Source: Selaginella tamariscina (Eukaryota; Streptophyta; Lycopodiopsida; Selaginellales; Selaginellaceae). From it: a stretch of DNA of 64,000 bases. Shown here piece after piece: positions 26,279 through 37,346 of this stretch. The stretch spans positions 52,501-116,500 of the forward strand of contig PUQB01000337.1 in the NCBI GenBank assembly GCA_003024785.1, in the 5' to 3' direction. The first letter of the stretch is position 1, and every line of letters begins with the position of its first letter. The position numbers and the translations under genes were made by a program. The notes under the pieces are model-generated. The model was not told the DNA's origin. It saw only the letters and a list, made by a program, of their open reading frames with translations, and did not search any database.

Positions 26279-26735
26279 GGTGGGTTTGTGAGAGAGAGGA
26301 AGGCATAGGTGTTATATATGCATAGCTCTGTGTGTTTGACCTTGGTTTACAATTTGGGCTTAATCATGTTAATTGAATTGTCGATGAAAGCTTTAAAAAT
26401 AAAAATATCAAATTCATTTAATTATATAAGAATGAAATATAAAAGAAAGGACTTATTTTAAAAATATATCTTAAAGTAATGACATTTTTAAAGTTTTTTC
26501 AATCTTTTGGATTCTTATGTATAAGCACAATGTGTGATTTCATCGATTTAATAAAGCATTTAAAATAAAAGTATTCAATTGCAAAATTAATTGATAAAAT
26601 CACCTGGATTATCATTATATTATTTCGCAGAATACACGATTTGACAAACCCTAATGAATAAGGTCCCCTTTGGTTTTTTAATAGTTTTAATTATATATAT
26701 TTTTGTAAAACTATAAAGTGCACATTTAAATCCAT

Positions 26736-26876
26736 TGTGAGAAATCGGAATATTGAATGTGTATATTATATTAGCCTAGAACCCTAGTTTATATATAAAA
26801 GCAAGTGTGATGGTTATTAAAATCTATTATAGTAACAATAGTATGTGTGCATGCAACCGTACACATGGACCTTACA
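26736..26876 (-). repeat. 3' LTR of gypsy-type element
   Basis: The 141-bp repeat is paired with 30747-30907 (161 bp). The two share GGAATAT, TTATATA and GTATGTGTGCATGCA blocks. The size difference is due to a short indel around GAGCAAGTGG. Confidence 0.8.
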
Positions 26877-26989
26877 TCATGTCTTCCTTTTGAGGGATGA
26901 AAGGTGGTTAGGGTTCTCTAATAGATGGGCTTGGATATGAAAGAACGTCATGAGGAGGCATTAGTGGATCTGTATGCAGCACAACTTGT

Positions 26990-28200
26990 TCCTGACCCTA
27001 TTGCACGAAATGCTTCAGCTATTGCACATACACAATCTTTGAAGGATTAGGTTGAATGTCATGTTCAAGCTCATAAATTTGCAGTCCTACTTGCCATAGC
27101 ATTCGATATGGTCCTTTCCACTGAGCAAGAAGACTCTTATCTAAATCACGTATCGTAAGCTTGAGAAACAAACCAACACCAACTCATCCACTTTATATTT
27201 CATAGTTGGACGATGATGAAAGTTGTAGCACTATTGTTGTCCCACTTGTATGTGGCCCAAGTGTTCTGTAAACTCTGCTCGAACCAATGAAAGAATGTTT
27301 GCCAAATACCAATCCTAGGACCTAGCATCAGTAGCTCGTGGCAACTGAGAAGGTAGACCCAACTTTGTCGGCAACACATAAGAGCTTATATGGTGAAGTA
27401 CCAACATAATTATATATTCCAGTGACATAAGCATACTGGAAAGACGGTAAATAACTATTTCAATCTAAATGTTGAAAGTTCACGTACTTTGTAATCATCC
27501 CCTTGGAAGTCTTGACAAGTTGTTCCATGAAACCATATGTTTAAGAATGATAAGTACTTGTGAAGGTGTGGTGTATCCCTAGCCAAGATGTTAAAATATG
27601 AAATACCTCAGTCATAAATGTAGGACTATTATCCAAGAGAATCTGCTCAAGACAAGAATGCTGAAACACAACTCAATTAAGGTGAAACTAGCCAACGGTA
27701 AAGGCAATCGCACTAGCAAGAGTACCAGCTTCCACCCAATGAGTTAATAATAACATCTCGTTGCTAGCAATCAATCGCAGAAAATTAAACGCCACCAACT
27801 TAAACGGATGAGAAATTGCAATTGACTCCAATCATCCTTCTGAAGTACACGAGGGAGTATTGCGAACTTAATAATATACACAACTACGCACATATTGAAT
27901 CACATCTCTTTGCAACTCTGGCAAAAAAAAACATTTGTGCAGCTTCTCAATCACACGACGATGTCCCATGTGCCCATTGAGAACATGAAAGTCATAGTAA
28001 GCGTGGAGGAAGTGAAGGCACCACCAACCGCAAATGATCATCCAAATTAGTCCCCACAAAATAAAGAAGGTCATCTTGAAGGTAATATTGCGAATGTAAG
28101 TGCCTGAAAGGCAAATCATCAGCAAGTGATGCAAGATTCTCGAATCCATCACAAAGCCTTCAAATCCACGGCTCAACCTTTTTATCTTCATGAACCTCAT
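26990..28200 (-). pseudogene. Integrase remnant of gypsy-type element
   Basis: The N-terminal zinc-binding region is visible at about 27868-28000 (NGHMGHRRVIEKLHKC, then VRSCVYYC), fitting the HHCC module. The core follows in broken frames toward 27000. Its recognisable stretches correspond to DNSPTFMTEVF, LGIHHTFTSTYHS and GFMEQLVK, resembling the usual D...ST.YHPQ..G..E signature. Several stops interrupt it. Confidence 0.75.
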
Positions 28201-28399
28201 TCAAAAATGGCAAATTTAACTCTGCACTTTGCGGACACTGAATATCAAACACGACATTGATGACTTTAACAACACCCGCAACGGTGCAATACGATCTGAA
28301 AGATGATTTACAAAATGGCTAAGATATTGTACCTTGCCAAGAAAGCATTGCACATCATTCACACACTTCGGTGTAGGGAACTAAACTACAACAAGTTTG

Positions 28400-28990
28400 T
28401 CATGATTGACTTGTAAACCTTTATAGGAAATGCGATAGCCATGATAAGTGGTGTTCTTGGATCCAAACACACATTTAGACTACTTCAACTTCAAACCAAC
28501 TTCTCGTAACCGATTCAAAACCTTGCGTACATCACAAACATGCTCCTCCCATATTCTTTCCAAGTGAATTAAAACATCATCTATGAAGTCAGTAGTCACC
28601 TCCAACATATTATAAAAGAACCTCGTCCATCATACATTGGAAAATGGCTAGAGCATTGCTCAAACCGAAAGGCATCACTAAGAACTTATACAAGCCAAAT
28701 GGTGTCCAAAAAGCAGTCTTGAAAATGTCCATGTTAGCCATTGGAACTTGCCAATATTCAAATGTGAAATCTAACTTGGTGAACCAACGGCTTTGCCTTA
28801 GTTGATTCAGAAGATTGTAAGCATATGAAATAGTCACATCATTTAACATGCCATAATAAATGCAAAATTGAATCTCCCATCCATCTTCGTCATAAGATGA
28901 GATTCACATGCTTAAGGACTTCAAAACTTTTGGATAACACCCTTCTTCAACATCTCCTTAACATTTGCCCATAAGATTTTAAACTCTTTT
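28400..28990 (-). pseudogene. Reverse transcriptase remnant of gypsy-type element
   Basis: 28610-28849 encodes TKLDFTFEYWQVPM, KTAFWTPFGLYKFLVMPFGL and NALAIFQCMMDEVL, the classic Ty3/gypsy RT finger/palm signature. The catalytic motif DFIDDVLIHL follows at about 28565-28595. Frame changes and stops on both sides make it non-functional. Confidence 0.85.
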
Positions 28991-29399
28991 GGTGATCAAT
29001 GCCAAATAAGTACCTTGATCGGCCTAGCATCTCTAGTTGGAATAGAGTGACATGTTGCAATCTTCACTACAGACGACAAGTTAAAGTAAAAAGATCAATA
29101 TACTCATTGAGTTGATCAATGACTGCCTCACAATTATCATCTAAGGGGTTTAAAAGGGAATGGAAGAACATAAAGAAAAAAATGGTAGGAAATAAGGGTG
29201 AAACAAAAGTGATGAAAGCAAAGGTAAAAGCAAATGAATAAAGTGGAATACAAGTAAGAGGAACAGAAGAAAAATAAGAGAGAACCAAACAATAGAGAGA
29301 CTTTTCAAAGTCACAATTGGCATGATTATTAATTACTCAATCCATAGTCAAAAGCTTAACTTGGCACCACCCACAAAATTGAATCTCAAGTTCATGATT

Positions 29400-30612
29400 G
29401 TCCACATGAACAACGATGTCAGTCTCATCCCACGAACAAGCATGAGTGTGTCCATTTTTGTAAAGAATGAAGACTAGTTTGACTGCACGGCATAAATGAA
29501 AATTGCAACATGTAGCAACAAACTATAGATAGAAGACAAACTCGAACATGTATTCTAATACTAAAAAAAATAAGACATGTCATGTTATTGAATTGAACTT
29601 GAAAAGTAAAGGATGAACTGGTGTCAAGTGAACCCCTTGATGATACTCTCAAAAGAAAGACAAAGAGGTCACCAACTTATTCACACGATGACCCTCCTCT
29701 ACTCGTGCAATTTTTTATTTTCCTAAAAGATCCACTGCATTAAGACCTTCCACTATAGCAGCGCAAATCGAACGTTGTTGTCGCCAAAGCCTCCACCCCG
29801 GAAATGGAGGATGTCAATTGGGAAAACATCAACAACATTGATACGTGTGTCCAACCTCATCATATGCCCAACAACAAACTGCACGTCACATCCACAGCCC
29901 CAACCTTGTGTTGGTACACATGCACAACAACATCAACCTCCATTGGAGCACCAGCATGAAGTGGAACTAGAGAACATAAAGTTGCAAGTTGGAGAGGCAA
30001 TGACTCATATTGTTGTGCCAGTTGTAGAGCATCGTCAAGAGTCATTGGAGCAAGTGCATACACAAGCCCCACAAGGTCTTAACAAAGTGCTAGCCAGAAC
30101 ATAACTTGATGCACTTTGACATGTTAGGTTTTGCATGTAGCGAAAAGCTCTAAAAGCAAACACTAAACTGCATCGCCAACTTAGATGGCTCTTAATGAAT
30201 ATAATGCAACTGTTGAAAAGCATTATCATAGTTGTTAGCATGCCCAAACACATGTTTGAAGATTGTTGAAAGAATACTCTAATCCCCATGTGTTGCAACG
30301 TCCAGAATATTGTACCATTACAACGCTATCCCTTAAAGACAAGTAGGAAACTCGCACAAACATCGAGCATCATCCCATGAATGATATGTAGTGACCACAG
30401 TGAAGTGGTCAAACCAATGATACATCATCCTTAGGATTTTTGCGAAAGAAATCCGGCCGGATGTGAGGATTCATAGTAGGAGTAGGAGTAGGACCTTGAA
30501 CTATGAACACTGCCATCAATTGAGAGTGATTGTTTAGTTGCATCCGCAAGGCATCCAACAACTGCATAAGTAATTGTTCCACAAACAAAGGATTTGCATG
30601 TTGTGCATTCAT
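29400..30612 (-). pseudogene. gag-like remnant of gypsy-type element
   Basis: Open stretches at 29860-30072 (ALAPMTLDDALQLAQQYESL, a gag-type motif) and 30409-30612 (PHIRPDFFRKNPKD, Gln/Leu-rich upstream) lie between the 5' LTR and the RT. The position and the DDALQLAQQYE-like text suggest gag. The assignment is moderate. Confidence 0.5.
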
Positions 30613-30746
30613 GAATGAAAAAGAAAAAAAGGAGAAATTTACAATAATGAAAAAGCTAGATCTAAAAAGACAAAGAAGATTTACAAAAAAGACACAAATT
30701 CAAGCATTCTATAGGGACAATGAAAGGTGCCTCTTACCTCCACCAT

Positions 30747-30907
30747 TGTGAGAGCTCGGAATATAAAAATGTCTATATTGTATTAGTCTAAAACCTTAGC
30801 TTATATACAGGAGCAAGTGGCCCAAATTAAAACCAATATGATGGTTATCAAAATTCACTATGCTAATAATAGTATGTGTGCATGCAGTCATACACGTGGA
30901 CCGTACA
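30747..30907 (-). repeat. 5' LTR of gypsy-type element
   Basis: The right-hand LTR is the 5' LTR because the element lies on the minus strand. It is followed on the minus strand by ATGGTGGAGGTAAGAGG, which occupies the primer-binding position. I could not match it to a particular tRNA. Confidence 0.8.
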
Positions 30908-33320
30908 CCATGAGTTGTTCACATCTTATATAATAAGAAGTTTATTCAATGTGTGTATGTAAATAATGTTCCATCCATGATCATTATAAATTCTATTCAA
31001 TAGCCATCTTAAATCTCATTAATAATAATTTTGAATTCCATCTCAATGGTTACCCTAAATTTCATTTGATGGTTACTTTAAATTCAATTTAATAGTCATT
31101 ATACATTTAATATGATAATTATCCTAAACTCACAAAGTTAAGGTGGGTTAAAAGTTCAACTAAAGGATAATTGGTTAATAGGTCAGGTTAAAGATGACAA
31201 TTGGGTTAAGAATATAGCTTAAGGATAAATTTATTAAGTTAAGAATAATAACTAGGTTAAGTATCTAGTTTAAGGATAAACTTACCAAGTTAAGAATAAC
31301 AACTAAGTTAATAATTTAATTAATAAATGAGTTAAACTCACCAGGTTAAGAATAACAATTGGGTTAAGGATTTAGTTTTGGAATAAACTCATCAAGTTAA
31401 GAATTACAATTAAATTAAGAGTCATTAAATAATTAAACCCAAACATAAGGTTAAACATAAACTAATCAAGTTAAGAATAACAATTCGGTTAAGGATCCAA
31501 TTTAAAGATAAACTCACTACATTAAGTTATTAGTTTTACTAGAGCAGTCATAGTTTTTACTATGATTGCTGAAGTCCATGCAAAATATTAATATATTGAC
31601 TTCTGCAAATGTATGACTTTATCAGAAACTTGCACCATGAAAAGCTTATTGAGGACGTTGACTATTGTTACCTACCAAACTATGTTAAGTAATGCACTTG
31701 AGTATTTAATAATGGTTCAGCCCAGTGTTATTAGGTATTTAAAGAAACTCTAGGTGAAGCTAGTACTTCCATTTAAGAAAATCTTACCCTCATTTTCGTG
31801 TCCTAGTTGGTTTATTGGTTAGTTTTAGTGCCTAGGGTTGACCTCATTCCATGCCCTAAACCCCTTATGTTAGGGTTTTTAGGGGTCAATGGGTCATTAA
31901 ATTAAAACTCATCATGTATATTCCCATTATGAATGAGATTTCGTGATGGCGATAGGAAAACAGGATTAAATAGTATATGTAATGAGAATTCATAAGCTCA
32001 TGATTGAGCTCATTATTCTTTTATTGGTGCAAGCTCTAGCTTATGTCGTATTGTGCTACCTCAACTTTCAAACACTAGTGGTACATCCCACCTTTGTGGT
32101 AACCTACCCTTAACGTTGGCAAATCCATGCTTGGGAGGTTTTGTTGCACTGCATGTTTCAAGTGTTAAAGGTTGAGGCGTGTCTCTAGCCTCTCCATATC
32201 AAGCTAAGGGTAACACTCATAACTAAGCAGGGCAAATTTGTATTCTTGTCTAATTGTGGGGGTTAATAGGTAGTTCCTAAGGGTTTACAAAGGGGTTCTA
32301 GAGTTGGCATTTGAGAGCCACGTTTGTGGCACTAGTTTAACTCTTGAATCTAAGGGGTTATGGCATGATAACCTATGTCTTAAGAACCAGTGTCACATGA
32401 AGATATAACACTAGGTTGGATGGCACACAATATAACCCTTGAGGCATGCCCTTTGGGGTTGTCTCATGGGCTCAACTTTAACAAGTAGGCATTAAGCCTT
32501 GGGCATTCACTCAAGAGAGATTAAGTTTCTTAATTGAATGTGTTATTGGAACACTTGGCTAAAGAGGGTCTTCTTCTTGAGATCCAAAGGTTGAACAACC
32601 TAAGTTTATTAGCAAGAGCCTATTAATGAGACACTCGAAAGGTTATGTATTTAGGGTTATTCAAACTTAGTCTTGAGGAGTTTGCTTTGTGTTTATTTAT
32701 GGCACACACTTGTGTTCTCACTAAGTATTAACCCTAGGACTAAGATATGACTTGTCCAATAGAATTAGTTGTGGGTTAGGGTACCTCGGGTTGTACTCCT
32801 GTGTTAGGGCATGAGCCTATCTAAAGCATGATCTTAAAATCTACTTGGGTGGTAGTTGTTGTTATAAGGGGGACTTTGGGTAAGACCTAAAGTCTTATAT
32901 GAGTAAGGCTTTAGGGATTTTCTTAAAGACTTAACGTTACTCACACATGGTGTCAATGCCGAAAGGGCAACCACGTGTTGCCATGGTGGCCCTCTGAGTA
33001 AAAACTCTAACAAATCTAGTTTAGGAATAAACTCATCAAATTAAGAATTATAATTAAATTAAGAATCATTAATCAAGTTAAGAATAATAATTGGTTTAAA
33101 GATCTATCGTAAAAGATAAACTCAAAAATAATAACTAAGTTAAGGGTTTAACTTAGGAATAAACTCACTAATCAATTTAACAATAAAATCAGTATACTAA
33201 AATAATAACTAGGTTAAATGTTATTAAGTAATTAATATCATAACTTAAAATCACAAACTCACCATGTGCCACGGAGATAATCACAATTCAATAAGAATAT
33301 ACTTTTTTGAAAATTTTCCG

Positions 33321-34646
33321 ATGAGTATATATGGAACGAGCAGGACTAGGGTTCCTCCGGCTCCTCGCAATGGAAGAGTGAAGGGAATATCCAGTGAAGT
33401 ATCTATATTTTGCACATCTCATACAAAAGTCTGTGTTTTTCGTGGAGCTCTTTTATGAATTCAACCCACCTGCTTGTATTCTCCCTTATTTTGTTATGAA
33501 TTTGCAACAAGATCGTTACATGCCACAGAAATCTTCCATTTTTCTGTGTTTTTCGTGGAGCGCACCACCTGCTTAGTTTTCCATAGAAAACTTTAGTGTT
33601 TTGTTATGAATTTGCACTTAAAGATCAGGTATTCCATGGAAATCTTCCATCTTTCTTGAATCCACACTCGTTTAATGTAAAACATGTAATATGGTGTCAT
33701 AATAAACAAATTATTTGCAAACAATAAACTGGATTTCCATTCTAATATAGGCAATGAATCTGATGGCTGACCTTCGACTCTTACAGGTAAAATCATAAAC
33801 CACCCTTCTCTCTCACACTCATGTACACACACCACATACACAGTATAGTGATATTTCTATCTTGTTCACTTAATTAATACTATTAATAATTGTTTCGGAA
33901 TGAAATGGACGAGATACTTACTGAACAAGTTGAAAAGGTAAGCACAGCCAACTATTCTGGTTTTATGTGATATTGCTCACATCCCTCTCTATACACACGT
34001 TTTCGTTTTAATGTGGTGTTGCATTACAGACCATTGCGCAGGGTGCTCAATTCATTAACATTGAAGGAAGTTCAGGTCGTTTAGAACTCCGTGCTAAGCT
34101 CGAGGAACGCCCCAGCTCGCAGGTGTGTGTAAGACAGAGAGAAGTATATCTAACAGAGCATAGTCTTATACAGTGATGCTTATGTTTACGAGGACCAGCT
34201 TGGGTATATTAATATCATTGCTGGTGTTCCTGGAGAGGAAGTCGAACCAAGCTTCCGTGTTGCTTTACCCCCAGAACGCAGGCGAATGAGGATGCACATA
34301 CAATAACACGTTTTGTGGGAGCGTCTGGGAAATGGTTTTACTTTCAGCCCAGCTTTGCTGCTACTGCGACTGCAAGGCAGGCCGATGACAAAATAAATGG
34401 AACATGGTTTCACTTTGGACGTGGAGATACACATCCTCGGTTTTTCTGCCACCACCATGGTAAACCATGCTTCTCTCACCTACAGTTTCCAGTTGCTGTG
34501 ACAGAGAATACCGAGTTCCACACCCACGTTTTTATCAAACGTCACAAACAGCTTGTTCGTTCCTCTCTTGTTGGGTCGTCGTTCCTGATCTGCCTCTACC
34601 TTGGCCTGAACCACACTCTACAGGAATGATTGTTGATAATTTCCAG
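33321..34646 (+). pseudogene. Unknown array gene, copy D, 5' half
   Basis: This is a diverged fourth copy lacking the long 5' spacer. Exons: E1 33321-33398 (MSIYGTSRTRVPPAPRNGRV, open to the donor, unlike copy A), an extra exon-like block 33751-33786 absent from A-C, E3 to 33937 (MDEILTEQVEK), E4 34030-34122, E5 34174-34646 ending VVVPDLPLPWPEPHSTGM with a frame change. After E5 the sequence leaves the array. The expected E6-E9 are found 7.1 kb away at 41.75-42.34 kb. It is probably the oldest and most ancestral 5' end in the window. Function is unknown. Confidence 0.65.
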
Positions 34647-34659
34647 GTAAAACAATAGT

Positions 34660-35600
34660 ATGGCAAACCTATTATACTGATACTTTTTCTTTATTATAGT
34701 CTCACACAAGCAATGCAATGAGGCGCAGTCGTTTTGACCGGCAACTCAAAATTAACATTTATTATAATTAATTAAGACTAACTTAATTGAATTGTTAATT
34801 AAAATTAACTTAATATCGTAATTTAATTAATTTAAAACAAATCATTATTTTCAACTAATAATTCTTACATTTCATTTTGCCGAATTTTATACAATAAAAT
34901 CTACCTATAGTGAGCCCAAGGTTTCCACACATTAATAATAGCAAAATCAAAATTTTCAGTAGGTGACCCTTTGTAAGCTTATCCTAGCAAGCTCATATAT
35001 GCAAGTTGTAACTAAAATGGGCATGGCTATAGTCCCATTTCCTAATAATTAGCAATTTTACTATTTAATTAGCATTTTCTAATATTAAAGGAATATTCTT
35101 TAGAATATATGTTTGAAAATAAAATATTCTTTAGAATATTCTATTTTGTATTCTACCCTTTAATAAATTATAACATTCATTGAACAAAAATTAATAACAT
35201 TATAAAAGTAAGAAGGTATTAAATTATATAATATATTGCCTAATATAACAATTAAGGAAGAGCATAAGAGGTACATTATATAAATATTGATGTTGTTAAA
35301 AATTAATATTTAAATACAACATTATAATTAAAATTTGTAGTAGTAATAATATATATATATAAAATCCTATAATAATATAGTCAATCTTCCATATCATTTT
35401 TTAAATTTATATAGTTAAGTAAACAATTTGGTACTATTATTAAAGAGTTTATAATAATTATGAATATTAAATATATGATATTTTATAATTTTGTAATTGC
35501 TTTAAGCTTCAGAAAACATACATTCCCTTAGTTTTGTTAATCGTGACTTTATCAACGCTTCTTGACATCCACCCATATCGAATGGATTTAACATTTATAA
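34660..35600. other. AT-rich stretch, no gene seen
   Basis: The sequence is very AT-rich with AATATTCTTTAGAATAT-like self-complementary words near 35090-35140. There are no sustained open frames or splice signals. It begins right after the last shared exon of gene D, so it may be the left part of an inserted element. Confidence 0.5.
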
Positions 35601-35639
35601 AACATGCTGGGTCTTTTTGATTGGGAGACCATGTTTTCT

Positions 35640-37321
35640 CTAGGCATCCATTATATCTTTTGCTCTACTTCTCGTGTCGCCTTTTTTTGGTTTGAACCAT
35701 GCAACCTTAACAATATTATTTTTTGTGATTACTTCAGGTGTGTCGATAATTTGACCCATCCAAATAGGCTGATTATATGACGCATCTGGAGTAATGAGAA
35801 CCATCATTAGTTTTTGAAGATCCTGGCAGCAATCAAAGTATGCTTTAGGTTTTTGGTTTTTGTCCAACAAAGTGTGGGGTTTGCACTTCCACATCACTAC
35901 TGGCTTCTATGTCTGTGCTCAGTGATGTCTCTTCGCACCTTGTTTTAGGCCAAAAAGGGTGTTGCAATTCTGTACTTGTGACAGTTTCCAACTCTCGAAC
36001 AACAGTCTCCCAATAGTCAACTATAGTTCTGAGTAACCAGTTGCCTTATCAGAATTCTTTGGCATCGATTTTTGAACCCATGCCACATTTTTTTGATGCC
36101 ATCAATAATAACCTCTTGTTCTTGAGTTGGGCACTCAATGGAATAGGGTCTGGTTGTCCTTCTGGGAGAAGTGGCTTTCCACTCTCCACTTTTGAAGAGC
36201 ATTAACCCCTCTTTCGGTAACCACTCCTGTCTGATGGCCGTAACTTGTACTGCATAATAGGTATACCATCTCGTATGGAGAAAAAGAATTGTAGTGGCAC
36301 AAGGTGACCAACTAAAGAATCACTCCCTCTTTTATATTCCTTGAGAAATTTTTTGAAGTCTGGCACCTCAGTCACAAACAAAGCACAACTTTTTTTGGAG
36401 ATGCAATTTTCAAAAAGATTATCATATGCGGTAAGGTAAGTGCACTTGTCCTTTTTGTAGAGTTGGAGACCTTGCTGAAGAACGCATCAATATCTTCATG
36501 AGTGTGACCAACCATAAGGAAACTGAGCGTGATTGTTTCAAACACACCTTTGGCAACAAGCATTGACAAGTATGCTCACATATCTAGAAAATAAAAGTAA
36601 GTATGAGCTTGAGAAACCCTTAAGTAAAATGATTTACCTATTTTGTTCTCGCCTGCACAATTATCCATCTGTAAAAGCAAATGACGAGGAAGCTTATTTG
36701 ATGTTGAGGACACATGTACACTATTTGAGCTAGATCCCTCCACTGAACATGAACTCTCAACAAGGCCATCTGTTTTTTGTGCAGGTTGCTGACAATGCCT
36801 CTCATATTCCCAAGTAGCCTCAAGTGCAGACGTGTTCATGAGAGCATTATGTAAAGGTTGAAGGTGTTGTTTCTTCACTTTGAGATCACGATAGGACTTG
36901 TCTGTGAGTGGGCTTCAAGGTTTCTGAAACACATGGCCAACGACCCAATAGTGAAATTGGAGTCGCTAGACCAATGTGGAAGTGAAAAGTGTCCATATGA
37001 TTCACAACCGTGTCCATGTGTTAGCACACCTGTCAATGAAATCGGAAGTTTCATGACATTTCCAAGGCACTTTGGTGTTGCAACGAGCTTTGGAATGCTG
37101 GTCTTTGAATGATCCATCTTGTCATGGATCAAGCACAGGTACTCTGATGGGCGTGACACAGAAAGCATGCGGTGTGCATAGTACTGAGACCGGCAAGTTT
37201 GTTGCGCAATCATGTGGCCTCCATCTTCTTTTGAATGGCAGTGATCTCCACCAGGTTTTTCCTCTGCAGCCTTCAATGATGTACAAGTTTTGGAAAAGCT
37301 AGAGTGTTTTGCAATCTCCAC
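35640..37321 (-). pseudogene. DUF7869-type transposase-like gene, degraded
   Basis: Minus-strand pieces in order: 36875-37321 (CLIHDKMDHSKTSIPKL, preceded by a Cys/His-containing stretch), 36576-36878 (LLLQMDNCAGENKIGKSFYL), 36372-36569 (FLMVGHTHEDIDAFFSKVS), 36017-36202 and 35640-35897. DKMDHSKT, QMDNCAGENK and VGHTHEDID are hallmarks of the DUF7869 family, widespread in plants, oomycetes and animals and thought to be transposon-derived with a DDE-like core. The C-terminal part contains IIDGIKKMWH and a Lys/Arg-rich end. Several frame changes separate the pieces. It lies in the insertion that splits gene D, and its 5' end abuts the second ParB-like/FCP1 block. Confidence 0.7.
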
Positions 37322-37346
37322 ATCCTTAAAATGAGTATTTCATAGG

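Larger units (their letters stand above)
26736..30907 (-). mobile_element. Compact Ty3/gypsy-type LTR retrotransposon, degenerate
   Basis: The LTRs are at 26736-26876 and 30747-30907. Both begin TGTGAGA and end (C/G)TACA, and both contain AGTATGTGTGCATGCA. The 4-bp target duplication CCAT is at 26732-26735 and 30908-30911, and the host sequence resumes exactly where units A and B predict. A purine tract (AAAAGGAAGA on the minus strand) lies next to the left LTR, making the minus strand the coding strand. Order on that strand is gag-like region, reverse transcriptase, then integrase, which is the Ty3/gypsy order. Total length is only about 4.2 kb. All coding parts have stops and frameshifts, and the LTRs have diverged visibly, so it is old and inactive. 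Confidence 0.9.
21102..33010 (+). repeat. Tandem array unit C, split by an LTR element
   Basis: This is the third unit, starting at CTACTCTTTATGG (21102). Without the retrotransposon (26736-30907) plus one target duplication it is about 7.73 kb, like A and B. The part left of about 26.5 kb is nearly identical to A and B. The part right of the LTR element (30,911-33,010) is clearly more diverged, although it aligns throughout. Unit C is therefore a hybrid of a recent copy and an older one. Confidence 0.85.
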
